Assembly: GCA_963930655.1 (NCBI GenBank)
Contig: OZ005608.1
Location: 20,547,271 to 20,611,270, forward strand
Source of the DNA: Myrica gale
Taxonomy: Eukaryota; Streptophyta; Magnoliopsida; Fagales; Myricaceae
DNA: 64,000 bases
Reading direction: 5' to 3'
Every line of letters begins with the position of its first letter. Position 1 is the stretch's first letter. Below the pieces are notes generated by a model. It was not told the origin of the DNA and made no database searches. It saw nothing but the letters and a program-made list of their open reading frames with translations. Below are positions 47,855-59,798 of this stretch, one piece after another. A program made the position numbers and the translations under genes.

Positions 47855-50490
47855 AGTATATTGATGACTTGGCATATTTATGAGTAAAATATACTTCAAA
47901 AAAATATCATAATTAGGAACATATAATAATATATATATATAATTCTCAACCTAATAGAACCCACAGAAACATTATTCTTTTCTTCATACAGCTGGGATCG
48001 ATTTTATTTTTTTATATTTTCTTGTGAGATCGATAGGCACTAATTGCTTTATAATTATTTAGTAAAAAAATTGATGACTTGGCATGGCGGCTGCTTGCTT
48101 TCTAATGGTTGGGAGGTGGAAGCCTTGATCACACTACACGTTGCTAATTTATTCTATATATTCCGCATGCAAATAAGTTCAAGTTCCATGAAGTCACTCG
48201 ATCGACTAGTTAGGTTAAGATCAGCTTTATATTTATGCATAAAGTAAATGAAAAGGTAACTAATTGACACATAACAAATGTACAGTTTGAGATTAATCTC
48301 AAATCCAACCTTGGATTCTAAGTATACCATAACCTAATTATACAATTTATAATGTCGGGGGCATGGATAATAATTCATTATCATTGTATTATATATATTG
48401 GGTGTCCTAGGTAAGCCTGGGCTAGTGTGCTTTTAAATTTAATTAATGTCTCTTTCCTTGTCAGTTATAGCTAGACATTTGCCGTTTTCTGGTTAATTAT
48501 TACTGTTTTTTTATCCAATGACTGTTATAGTCGAACATGGAATTCTCTAGAGAAGAATTCTGCCCAAAAACAACACTCCTTCCATGACTTCAAAATGTAG
48601 CACAAAGTGGGAGTCATGTCGTGAAGCTTGAAAAGTGAGATTATATGTTTTTCTTGCAAAATTATGAAACAATTTAATTAAAAATACCATCTAATTTCCG
48701 ACAAGTAGGCCGAATGGTATGTGAAACTTTTGTTTGATTTGGGTCACTTTCTTGAACAGCCGTATACATGCCTCACTCTGATCTATTAATTTTGTTACCA
48801 TCCCTTATTTCCTCCTCTATTGTGTCTGACGATCGAACATGGAATTCAGTACCTAAATATCTCGAGCTGGTTGCTTAATACATTAGATGATGAACGTTAG
48901 ATTAATTACCAGTGTCCTCTTCCTCCCACTTCTTTTTATATATGATTTTGTATATAGTGTAGCTCCATGACACAATTAAAAAAAATAGTAGATTTAAGTA
49001 GAAACTTATACATAGTACCATACGACCCCCGATCGAGTTCGAATATTAAATATTGGGACAAAAATGTCGTACCGTAAAATATTTTGAAAATCCCCATCGA
49101 TGGAAGCACTCTATGAATTGCTTTAATATTGAACATGATTCATTGATTATGTAGTTCAAAAATTTGAAAGAAAGAGACTTGTGAACGAGATATATATTAT
49201 TATAGACACAATTAGTATAACCATTTCTAGAATATCATCATCGGGGCATATGCGTGTCAAACATTAATTTAATACGAATACTTTGAAACCAGATAATCTA
49301 CTCAATATTGGTAAATAATATAATTTCACTGCACATCGAGCAGTCAGGCCCCACATCCATCCAACCAACTTTACAGAGAATCTAAACATCCCCTCGCCGA
49401 GCTCGACCATCTTCCCGGCAGTCTCCTCAATTCATACAAAAAGACTAAAAGTACTGGATCCTCTTAATAGTCTAAAGTCTAAACTATCGGGGGGTTTGGG
49501 GAAAGAGTAGGCTCAGAGAATACCCAGTACTCTGTCTGTCTAGAAGGACAAGAAGGAAGTTCTTTATACAACAGCAAGGCACCTGTACTTACACCCACCC
49601 CAGTTGCCAATAATTTGCTGGGGGGAAAAGGTATTCCATTTCTCACGATAAATATTAGAAGGCAGAAAAGTTGTAAGATTTGAAAGTGCATGCACGTACA
49701 GTTGGGCATCCCCGATGCCACTGCATGATATTCATCATCGCCGTCCAGAGTTCTATTCCCTCGTGATTGATAAACAAATGGATATATTACAAGTGTTAGC
49801 ATGGCAAAAGAAAAGAACAAATTTTGGTGTTCTGGCCGTGGTATGAGATATTCAACTTTTCCCTAGGCGCTCTTGGCCTCTTTAGGTATTGAATGCTTTT
49901 GATTATGTTCACGAGGTTCTTGATGGGGTCCATGCCACGCAAAAGTTTGCTGGCGCTGATGACCAATTTTCCGTTGGCCCCTTCCATTCAGGAGGATTGT
50001 GAAGTTTGATTGGCTTTATTAATTTGTCTCCTGCCTCTCTGTAAACGCGTATCAATGTGGCCTTACATTTTATTCATTGATTCATTTGGAGGAAGAAAAA
50101 AATTGGAACAATTAGTTTAAGTTTTATACTGTAAAATGCCTTTCCAGCTACTAATTAAATACAAAAAATATATTTTTTAAAAAAATGCATATATTTTTAC
50201 TTATACAAAATAAAAAGTAAGTAAAAATGTGAGCTGTTCGAAAATTATTGAAGTAGTAGCTAGTATAAGGATATCACCATGACTGTAGACTACCTTCCGC
50301 TATGTTGCAATTCTTTCTAATTAAATCTTTCCTTTATCAAAGAAAATATCATCATCAATTTTTTTATTTTTCTTCGGGTGTTGGGCTTTTCCTATCAAGT
50401 CAGACGGCGTGCATGTATTGATGTGAATGAGAGAGAGAGTAGTCCTGAAATATCAAGATATCTATTGTTAAGAAATCTAGTTTCTGTTCA
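47855..50490. other. Spacer, no supported gene
   Basis: AT-rich. On the minus strand, a 63-codon frame at 49796-49987 starts MEGANGKLVISASK and contains a fairly hydrophilic, Lys/Arg-rich stretch. It could be a small gene or exon, but I do not recognise it, and no splice partner or promoter is evident. The neighbouring minus frame at 49479-49820 is also unrecognised. Confidence 0.4.
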
Positions 50491-50494
50491 AGGA

Positions 50495-50790
50495 CGATGA
50501 CTCAATAGTTGGTATGACAGACTTTTATTTATGTACAAATCATATTTAGTGGATGACTATAAGTTCGAATCCTACTGTCTGCGAGCGAGTATTTGACTTA
50601 GCTAATACTCGATATGAGAGGCAAATTCTTGTATCCGAGATTTGTCATTTCGCTCACAACAAGGTATTTCCTACTGAGGCAAGTCTATTCAAATTAAGGG
50701 TAATTAACGGTGATGTATATACTAGTTTGGCAAAATTGGCATTGGCTTACCACAGTAATCGGCTCTTGCCAATCTCAATTTACTAGTGAC
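50495..50790 (+). repeat. Possible tRNA-derived SINE or tRNA-like repeat
   Basis: A-box-like GATGACTCAATAGTTGGTA begins at 50495. B-box-like AAGTTCGAATCCTAC follows at 50561-50575, a good match to the GTTCGANTCC core. The distance is longer than in a plain tRNA, and no cloverleaf is apparent, so this fits a SINE head better than a functional tRNA. The tail is undefined. Confidence 0.35.
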
Positions 50791-52824
50791 TGGCTGATTT
50801 TTAGCCCATTTCAAGCCCATTTTTTAGATCTTTTGGAGCTTATTTGATGGGTCTTTTTTATTGTTTTGGAGCCTATTTGCATACCTATTATTGAGCCTTT
50901 TTTTAGGCTCCGAATTTCCCTATTTTTACTCTAACAACAATAATCTAACATCATTTAATTTTTTTTCTACATCTTTACATACTACAAATACATTCAGGCC
51001 ATTTTCTTTCAACATTTAAATAAAAAAACATTAAAAAGTATAGGCTATTTTAGCAAGTTCACCTTGTCCCTTATAACCACATTAGGCTATGATCATATTG
51101 GATTGATTGATGACCACTTTGTTTTCCTCTCATATTCAAATTCAAAGTGGCCTAATATGTAAATTGCAAAATTGACCATAATACTTAACATAATTCACAT
51201 TCCACAAATCAAAAAAATACTCAAAATATAATTGTTAAGTAATAAGGAACACCACTATATCAACACAAGTCCAGCAAAAATAAATGACAAGCAACAAAAT
51301 ATTAAGAAACATCTCGATCATCCACAATAATTATCACAATTCCCAAGCATCATGTCAGTCATTCAGATTGATAAATGTGATCCATTTGATAGCTCTGAAA
51401 AGTGCATAACAAATATATCACATTCATTCAACATTGAAGACATATAAGTATTAACCATTAACCAACAAATCCTAAATTGATTACCTGCATCGAGCATATA
51501 ACTCTCGGATCCTCCGTTATATTTGATGATGTGTCCCCCGCATCCGTCTTTGATGTTGATTGCAATTAACTTTAAGCACATATAAGACTCTCCACTGTTT
51601 TTTTAGCTAAAAAACTTCGAAAGACATCTAATACTCTACCATTTATGCTGAAAATGGACTATGATGCCACAATGATAATGAGGATCAATAACACATCTTG
51701 CGCAATTCAAGAAAGGATTGAGAACATAGTCGAGTTCATCTTCCACCAACATAAAATGTCAAATGGAGGCATTCTTGCTTCAACACTTTTTGTCAAATAT
51801 CTTTCCACTTCGGATTTATGATCCAATAAAATTTTTGCAGCCCAAACCTGATCGAGCTCATCCCACACTTAATCAACGTCACCACCACACTCAAGGTCTA
51901 CATAGGTAGGATCATCCGTGGGTATCTTAACTCCATGAATCTCACTATTGGCACCATACTCCAAATAAAAATGATCAATAGTAGCCCTCACCGGGTTAGT
52001 CATCTCAACACCCTTTTTCCATCCCAAGCACTTTTTTAAACCAAAAATCAATTGCAAACATTTTAAACCTAGGTTCTTGCACACAATGGAATGACAAGAT
52101 TTTCTTCTTGAACTTTCAACCACAATTAACAAGGTGAGTAGTAGCACACATATAATTCATAATCTAAATAGAGGTCCAAGTATTAATTATGAAGCAAAAC
52201 CTATAACTATGTCTCCCCATGTTACTTTTCAATTGACTCTTCTCTACTAAATACAACTGCATGCAATCTCTCATAAATGTGAAATGGGATGACATCCTAA
52301 ACCAGGGCTCAAGATCACGAATCAACTCCACAAACCCCTCTTCTACAATTCTAAATGGGCACTAATCCGATATAATCATCTTCGTGACCTTTCACCTAAT
52401 TTTCTTATCATCAAACCTACCAATTCCCATATCAACAATTGTATCCGCCTTTGCAATTCTAGCATCATGACTCAACAAAGATTGTCTTATATCATTTTGA
52501 CATTTTTTTTTAAACATTATGCATAAGTTCAAGTATTGGTTCAACCTTGAAGTCTCATTACGTCTATGGTGACACCCAATTGATGTATCATAGTAATTAC
52601 ACTTACATTCAGGTTTTCTGGATCAACAACGGGCAATATGGTGTGGTGATTCCATACGTAAGAAGAATTAGCAACTTTTCTTTTCTTAAGAAGAGGAGGA
52701 TGACCAGTAGGAGTTCACACACCCCCTACTGCCATAGGGGATGGTGTAGATGTGGTAGTAGGGGATGCCTCGATGATGTTGCAATCGGAGGTGTAGAGAC
52801 CAGGGTAACTTCAGGTGTAGGAGA

Positions 52825-55800
52825 TAGGGGTGTTTAAAAATCACCTGATCCGACTTGCCGTCTCGGATCCAATCCGCCTTGACCTGACAGGGTCGAATGT
52901 AGTCGGATCCAGATTCGGAGTTGGATACTATAAGAGAAAAAAAAACATAGGGATTTGGGTCGGATCAGGATATCCGGAAAGAAATCTCAATTTATTCGAT
53001 CCGACTCAAATCCTAGGTTTAATGAAATGTACATTTCATACCCCCGACCCCCTTCTTCGCGTTTCAACCCCTCAGTCTGCCTACGACAGACCTCTCCAGG
53101 TTTTTTTTCTTCCCTTTTTGTGACCTGTCTTCTGTGAAGGTTGCATCAGTTAACTGTCATTGATTTTTGAACTGATGAAGAATCGATGTTGTCGAGTTTA
53201 ATTGTTTTGGTTGCCCAGCTCATGTAAATCCCATATCAAGTTGCAGTTATTGATTTTTGTCCCTGAGGCCTGAACACTGAACAGTTGAACATGTATCTGA
53301 ATTTATACTCTGACTCTCTCATTCATTTAATTTATGTACATTTCCGAATTTATTGATTTTTGAAACTTATTGAATTGATGGTAGATTTTGTGGGACTTGT
53401 ATTGTTGTTGTTGTTTTTGCCTTGTTGCCGCTGGGTATAATCATTCTCAGGTCAGTGCATATTCCAATATTTTATAAATTATTAATGAATATTGGATTAT
53501 ATTGTGTTAGAGATTAGAGATTAGAAGTTGTTGATTTGGTTACTGATTTGCCCATTGAATTGTGTAATGTTGATCTGTATTTTCACGTTTTTATCAAGTA
53601 AGATAGGACAAAGCAGACAAGGTTGAGGCTTGGTTCCACTAGTAAGCTAAGAAATACAAAAGGGTTATAGAGTAAGGTCTTTTTATGAAAATCAGAAGCT
53701 TTTGGAAAGAATTAATGGTGGAGGAAGAGCATAACAGTTGATTGTGCTTGTTTATATTTTAATTCTATTTTACTATATTTTTCCCACAAATTCCATTAAA
53801 ACACTTATATTTTTATGTATGTTTGTTTATAATTTTGTGAAAGCCAAATTGGTGATTTTTATGTATGTTTGTTAATTGTTTATCACATTTACTGAATTGG
53901 GTTGTATAATTTAACCGATGAAACAAATTAACTTTGACGATTTGGGTACACTAGTGGTACTCATGAAATGGGTGGTATTGGTACTCCTGAAACGGGTAAT
54001 ACCCTTACTTCGGGTGCTAGGTCTTTCCCTAATCATGATTGTCATATCTCTCTTATTATTGAGATTGATGCAGAGAGAGATGAGTCTTCTGCTACATAAC
54101 CAACTCGTGGTGGACGACGAGCATTCCCTAGAAGACAGTCCAATAGATCTAAGGCATGAGATCATTTCACAAGACAACCGATTGGTGATGGCAAAATCCC
54201 GAAGTGTACATGTAACTATTGTGGGCAGAGTTTTAATTATCACTCTAAATTACAAGTCACTTCATCTTTGCTCAATCATCTAGACAGTTATTATAAGTAT
54301 CTTTATATCAAGGAAAAGACAGACAAGAGACAATCTCATTTAATCTTTGAGTCTAAGAATAGTGGGGAGAGTAAAGATACTACATTGGCCAAGTATAGTG
54401 AGATTAAGATTACAACAACCCTTGCTAGGATGGTTGTGGTTGATGAATTGCCCTTCTTTATTGTAGAAGGTCTTGGATTTAAAGAATTTGTGAAGACTCT
54501 TGAGCATAGGTTTCTCATGCCCTCTCGCTATACAGTGATGATGAATGTTACGAAGCTCTTTTTAAGGGAGAAAAAGGAGTTGAAGACTATGTTTTTGACT
54601 TCAGGGTAGAGAGTTTGTTTAACCACTGATACGTGGAATTCGATCCAAAATATCAACTACATGTGTGTTATTGGACATTTCATTGATAATAGTTGAAAGA
54701 TGCACAAAAGAATCCTATCATTTCGTAAGATTCAAGATCACAAAGGGGCAACGATTGAGAGGGAATTAGAGGAGTGTGTGCTTGAATGAGAAATCTCCAA
54801 ATTTATTACTATCACTGGTGATAATGCCACTGCTAATGATAGTGTCATTGATTGGTTGAAGAAAAGAACTTTGACCAGTGATCAAACTATTTGAGGACAT
54901 GATTTCATTCATATGAGGTGTAATGCATACATCTTGAATCTAATTGTGAATTAGGGGTTGAAAGAACTTGATGAGTCTGTTATTAAGGTTCAGAACCTGG
55001 TAAAGTATGTGAAGTATTATTTTGCTAGGTTAGCATAATTCAAAATATGTGTGGAGAAGAAAAGAATCCAGTGCGGTTTATCTCTGTGCCTGGATGTTCC
55101 AACTAGATGGAACTTCACTTACCTCATGTTGAATGTTGCTGAAAAATATCAGAGAGTCTTTGAGTTATTGCAAGAGGATGATGGGCATATATATAATTAT
55201 TTGAATGAGAATGGGCCAGGTAGGAGAGGATTGAAAGCTCCTGATGATGATGATTGGGATAGAATTGGAACTTTTGTGTGATTTTTGCAAATTTTCTATA
55301 ATGTTACGATGCACTTCTCTGGTTCAATGTATGCCATTTCTAATTTGCATTTTCAATAATTCTTACATTCATACTCACTTGATGGCATATTGTGATAGTC
55401 ATGATGATTTGTTGAGTGTCATGACTTTTAGAATGAAGGTGAAGTATGAAGTATATTGGGGGGATGTTGAAAAGATCAATAGGATCTTATTTGTGGCTGA
55501 TATCCTTGATCCATGTTACAAGATTTTCACCCTAGAATTTTGTTCAAGAAGGTTATGAGTGTTGAGGAAGGGGAAAATTTTATTTGGATCTTGAAATTGA
55601 ATGTCGAGCGATTGTATAGCCACTACAGTGATGGGTTATCTTCAGTTGGTCATACGATGGGTAGTGAATATGGTGATGACTATGACTCTCAAAGCAATGA
55701 CAACATAATGGGAAGCCAAAGGGAGAGTTCAAATCCGTTGTGTATTTTGAAAGAATTTCATCAATCACGGGCACCTAGGAATTTGTTAGATTGCAAGAGT

Positions 55801-57154
55801 GAGTTGGAACGTTATTACTTGGAGGATGTAAAGTCTCCTAGTTCAGTTTTGATAGTTTAACTTGGTGGAAGGTTAATTCCACCAAATTTCCAATTATTGC
55901 TCGAATTGCATGAGATGTGCTAGCTATTATCATCACTACCGTTGCTTCTGAGTCCTCATTCAACATAGGAGGGCACGTTCTGGATCCCTATTGGAGCTCA
56001 TTGGCTCCAAATACAGTTGAAGCTCTCATATGTGCTCAGAATTAGCTAAGGTCAACACTCATTAGCCCTACTCAATATGTCTTAGATGCGGTTGAGGACT
56101 TTGAAAGCTTTAGACTGGACTCAGGTAATAATGTTCTTTGAAATTCAATTCATTTATTGTTTTGGTTTTTCTTCTTTGTGTATTTAATATTATTTTTCTT
56201 TTTTATATAGAATTGGAAGTTGATCCTGTGCGTATCTTACTGGATGAATCTTGAATGATTTAGATTTTGGACTTCATGTGAGTAATATCTTACTTCTAAT
56301 ATTGCACTTATTTGTTTATTTTTCTTTCTTACTTCTAGCATTTAGGTTCTAACAATAATTCATTATCTACAGGATGGAAAGCATGACTTTTTTTTTAGTA
56401 ATTGGAATGACATTTTGCTTACTTGGGCTTTCCATATATTCGAATGTGGTTGTTTAATGTAATTTATTTCATTTGTTAGTTTGTAGAGACTAGAAAGTGA
56501 CTTAGTGCTATTTTTATTTTGTTATTTCTGCTAATTAGAATTTAGAAGTGTGGAAGACCTTGTATGTTTGGTTCGATTGACATGTGATCTTTAGTTAGTA
56601 GTTATATACTTATATAGTATATTAGAATGTGGTAATTTAGTTATATACTTATATTCGAATGATGGTTTTTCTGTTCAATTAGATTATATACTTATATTAG
56701 ATATATAGTTGATTTGATGAAAATGATTTTTAGCAATCTGCCAAATATAGTCTATTTTTACAGGACATTGTGCAATACCGTAATATGCCAAATATAGTTT
56801 ATTTTTGCGCCAAATATTATATAAAGCCGAATTGTGCAATTGTATTTTTTCTAATTTTTACCACATATAAGGATATGAAATGGGCTCAAGCTAAAGAAGG
56901 CTAAAATAATAGGTATATTCAAGCTCTATTCGGATATATGCAAAAAAAATATAAAAACAACCCATTACAAAGCTTAAAACAGCCTCATAAGTCTTGGCCT
57001 AACTTCGAATCCGATCCGATATCCAATTAGAATCTGAACTAACCGATTGGGCCAGATATATGGGTATTTCGGATCAAATTCTGATCCAAAATCTAATATC
57101 TGAAAATTTCGGATTGGGCATTTTTGAATCCGAAATTTTCGGTGTCCACCCCTA
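52825..57154 (+). mobile_element. hAT element (4.3 kb) with 8-bp target duplication
   Basis: The element begins TAGGGGTG and ends CACCCCTA, short inverted ends of the usual hAT type. It is flanked by GTAGGAGA at 52817-52824 and 57155-57162. The subterminal regions on both sides are rich in CGGATCC/GGATCCGA and ATCCGA-type motifs in opposite orientation, likely transposase-binding repeats. Inside is a decayed transposase on the + strand. It inserted into the older hAT pseudogene on the other strand. Confidence 0.9.
53930..56130 (+). pseudogene. hAT transposase pseudogene (BED zinc finger, hAT dimerisation region)
   Basis: A BED finger is visible at about 54180-54300 (DHFTRQPIGDGKIPKC, then CNYCG and a distal H). 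VVVDELPFFIVEGLGFKEFV follows at about 54430-54495, then LTTDTWNSIQ, ITGDNATAND (54815-54840) and DVPTRWNFTYLML (about 55093-55130). Near the end come WWKVNST and [18 protein letters not shown] (about 55860-56040), which is the C-terminal dimerisation domain. Numerous stops (for example at 54607 and 55279) and frameshifts show it is dead. The order matches DAYSLEEPER/RICESLEEPER-type plant hAT transposases. Confidence 0.85.
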
Positions 57155-57741
57155 GTAGGAGAAGAGATCGGGGTACTCACATGTGTAGAGAGTGGTGTAC
57201 AACTAGATGTAGATCCCAAAGTAGTGTTTGTAACCATCTAAACATGAGAAACAAGGTTTTACACAATTAATATATAACAATATAACATAGTGATAAATCA
57301 AATTTAAGAAATATAGACCAAACTAATAATCAAACTAATCAAACCTCAAAATTAATCAAATTAAGTCGCGACTCCTAGGTGGGTGACGGCACTTGGAGGG
57401 GCGATGTTGACGGGGATGGGAATGGAGAGAGAGATGTACAAGAGGGAGAAAATTAGTAGAGAGAGGGGGCGGGGTGGGGAGAAAAATAATTGGGGAAGGA
57501 CAGGGTGGGGAGAAAAACAATCGAGTTCCCCAATTATTTTTTAGGATTAGGGTTATTCCTGAACACGATATCTTTTGCTACTTATAGAAAATGACGTCAT
57601 TTTATTATTATTATTATTATTTAAAAAAAAAAACAATCACCACTAAAGCCACCATATGCTTTTACCGGTACCTGTACCGGGAACTTCCTGTGGCCGTGAC
57701 AATCAAATGGTTTCACCGGTGAATGGTTTAACCGTCACCAG

Positions 57742-57763
57742 CGATCGATTTGATCACCCCTGA
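57742..57763 (-). repeat. Possible right terminus of the older hAT element
   Basis: The string GATCGATTTGATCACCCCTG ends in CACCCCTG, the expected hAT terminal inverted repeat, about 500 bp beyond the start of the minus-strand transposase pseudogene. I could not find the matching CAGGGGTG end to the left of 51555, so the element's other boundary is unknown. Confidence 0.35.
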
Positions 57764-57897
57764 TTTGAACCGGTGCAGAAAAGCGGAGTGTAAAGAACTT
57801 TTTTTCTTACCAAAACAAAAAGAGAAGCATAAAGTTTTATAAACCGGCTCAGTTTTTAACACAAGGCAAATGCGTGTCCATTTGTTAATTATTAATT

Positions 57898-58060
57898 GCT
57901 TTGGGGATCCTCCTGTAATCGAAATATTGGTCCCTTTTCTAATTTCTCACATTGTGATGGAGATCAAGCACTTTTTCACCTGTTTGAATTTTCTCACATT
58001 GCTTTGGGGATCCTCCTGTTTGAATTTTCTGGGATGGAGATCAAGCACTTTTTTCACCCC
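57898..58060 (+). repeat. Interleaved imperfect duplication
   Basis: GCTTTGGGGATCCTCCTGT occurs at 57898-57916 and 58001-58019. ATGGAGATCAAGCACTTTTT occurs at 57957 and 58034. The two copies, about 80-100 bp apart, differ by small indels. Confidence 0.75.
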
Positions 58061-59767
58061 ATTTCTCCGGGGTATCAAAACAAATTGTACCTTTACGACT
58101 TTATTCTCTCCGGTCTTTCTTCCCAATTCCTTTTCTTTTTCTTTTTTATTCTCACTTTATACAAAAACAAACAAGGGCATTTGCACTTTGATCCTTAGAC
58201 GTTACTGCCTACGTTCCTATATATATATATATATATACAAGTGTCACTGCCTGCTTGAATAAGTAAAGAATGACGATCGATATTCTCGAAACTCACAAAG
58301 CGTCGGTGGAAGAGATAATATGGTTATGTAAATACTATATAAAGAGGAATATATATAATGCACATATCTTCTATACCCTATAGTCGGGACCAGTCAAGAA
58401 AAACGAAAACGAAAACGAAACAACAAAATGGGGACCAATTACGGCCACCGTATATGCATGCATGCACGATCTTTCAGCTTCGTTACGTTGTTTTCTTTCG
58501 TCTCTTGACCCTTATTTTCTTTTCGGGTATATATACTGACTATAGTTTTGTTTTTGTGCAATAAGCTGTGCCCCTGGGACCAGAATTCCCTGGTAGGAAG
58601 CCGACGTACGTGGGGCGATGCTCGTGGAGTTTAGACAATTTACGAGCTCCTAAATCTACTGCATTGTTGAGAGAGGTCCCCTCCGGATGGCCGGATGGAC
58701 GGGGACATCCGTTCCCCATTGTTGAATCAGTTAACTATATATATGTATAGTACAGGGAAGGAGAAGCCCTACTCTCGTTTTCGATCGATTTCATACAAGC
58801 TGGATGATGAAGCTGTCAGACTATGACCCAATGGCTGTATCCAGGAGAAGGATTAAATGGCCGTCGATCGACAGGGGAAGCGGATTTATCTGTCTCCTGC
58901 ATTCACTTCCATTTATTTCTCACTCAAATCCGATCGAGCGAGATGAAAAAAAAAACGGAAAAAGGAAAGATCGTGGAAATTAGAGCCTTAATTGTTGACT
59001 TTGGAAGGGTTAGATGTCCAAGCTGTGCAATGAATTATATAGACGCTGGAAGTTTTGTCGACCTTGAATTTTATTAAGGCGACGATCGATATATCAAAAT
59101 GTGAAAAGACACCGTATACCTCATCTAGATTAAAGAAAAGTCAACTGTCAAGCTCCAAGGGTCATCATGATGATCGGTCAAAAAAAAAATCTGTACATAG
59201 GTGCATGATAGCTAACCCCAAGGGTCAGTGATCAACCTTATTGGATAGACGTTTACATTTGTTAAAGTCACTCTTGATCAGGTTCGTGCCCTTCAAAATC
59301 AAGGGGATGTTCGGTTAAAGTGTTTTGTGAGAATTTTTTGTGTTTTGAGAATTTTTATGTGATGTTAACTTTATTGGTATGCGTGTTATAGTTATTTTTA
59401 TGTAGTGTTAAAATTGATGTTTGATTGTAGAATTGTGAGGATTTTTTGTAAACGAGCGTGTCCCAAGTTGGTCGATGGACATCCTTGCTTAAGTGATTTT
59501 TCGAATGAAAAATATTTGTCACGTTTTCGAATTAGATGAATTAATGACTAATAGGATCGGTGCCAACCTGTTTAATTAAATTATCAGACAAAAGTCAGCT
59601 TGAGCAAATTATTTAATTGCTTACTGTACATGTACAGCTCGATATATAAGGACGGAGGAAGGTCATTAGGGCTTAATTGGCTACGGGAAAACAAACAACG
59701 GATTTCTCGATAAAGACTTTCTAAGCAAGATTAAGCGAATGAATATCTATCTAACTTGATCAGCGTT

Positions 59768-59798
59768 ACATATATATGTACATAGTACATATATATGT
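59768..59798. repeat. Perfect inverted repeat (14-bp arms, 3-base loop)
   Basis: ACATATATATGTAC, then ATA, then GTACATATATATGT. The arms are exact reverse complements. It could extrude as a cruciform, but it is AT-rich and may simply reflect low complexity. Confidence 0.8.

Larger units (their letters stand above)
51555..57237 (-). pseudogene. Older hAT transposase pseudogene, split by the 52825-57154 hAT
   Basis: On the minus strand the frame starts at 57237 (MVTNTTLGSTSSC) and runs into the target duplication at 57155-57162. It resumes at 52824 below the inserted element. Beyond that come a KKRKV basic patch and a BED-type zinc finger (C-N-Y ... GCHHRRN ... LC) near 52560-52690. MIISD-x-CPFRIVEEGF and FTFMRDCMQLYL follow around 52250-52400. 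The central catalytic part is missing. The dimerisation region reappears with NPVRATIDHFYLEY near 51960, CWWKMNST and NGRVLDVFRS (51580-51750). Multiple stops and frame changes occur. It is a dead RICESLEEPER-like transposase. Confidence 0.7.

Noticed and set aside
50560-50580. Functional tRNA gene
   Set aside because: The B-box-like GTTCGAATCC is good, but no acceptor stem or proper cloverleaf spacing to the A-box-like part is present.
50786-51000. Left terminus of the older hAT element
   Set aside because: I searched for CAGGGGTG or a partner of the end at 57763 and found none. TAGTGACTGG at 50785 is not a convincing match.
58807-58830. TGAAGCTGTCAG string resembling the start of miR167
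   Set aside because: The match breaks down after about 12 bases, and I saw no complementary arm nearby to form a precursor hairpin.
59303-59464. MITE-like ends GGGGATGTTCGG and GAGCGTGTCCC
   Set aside because: Only weak complementarity and no target duplication, so it is mentioned only in the spacer description.
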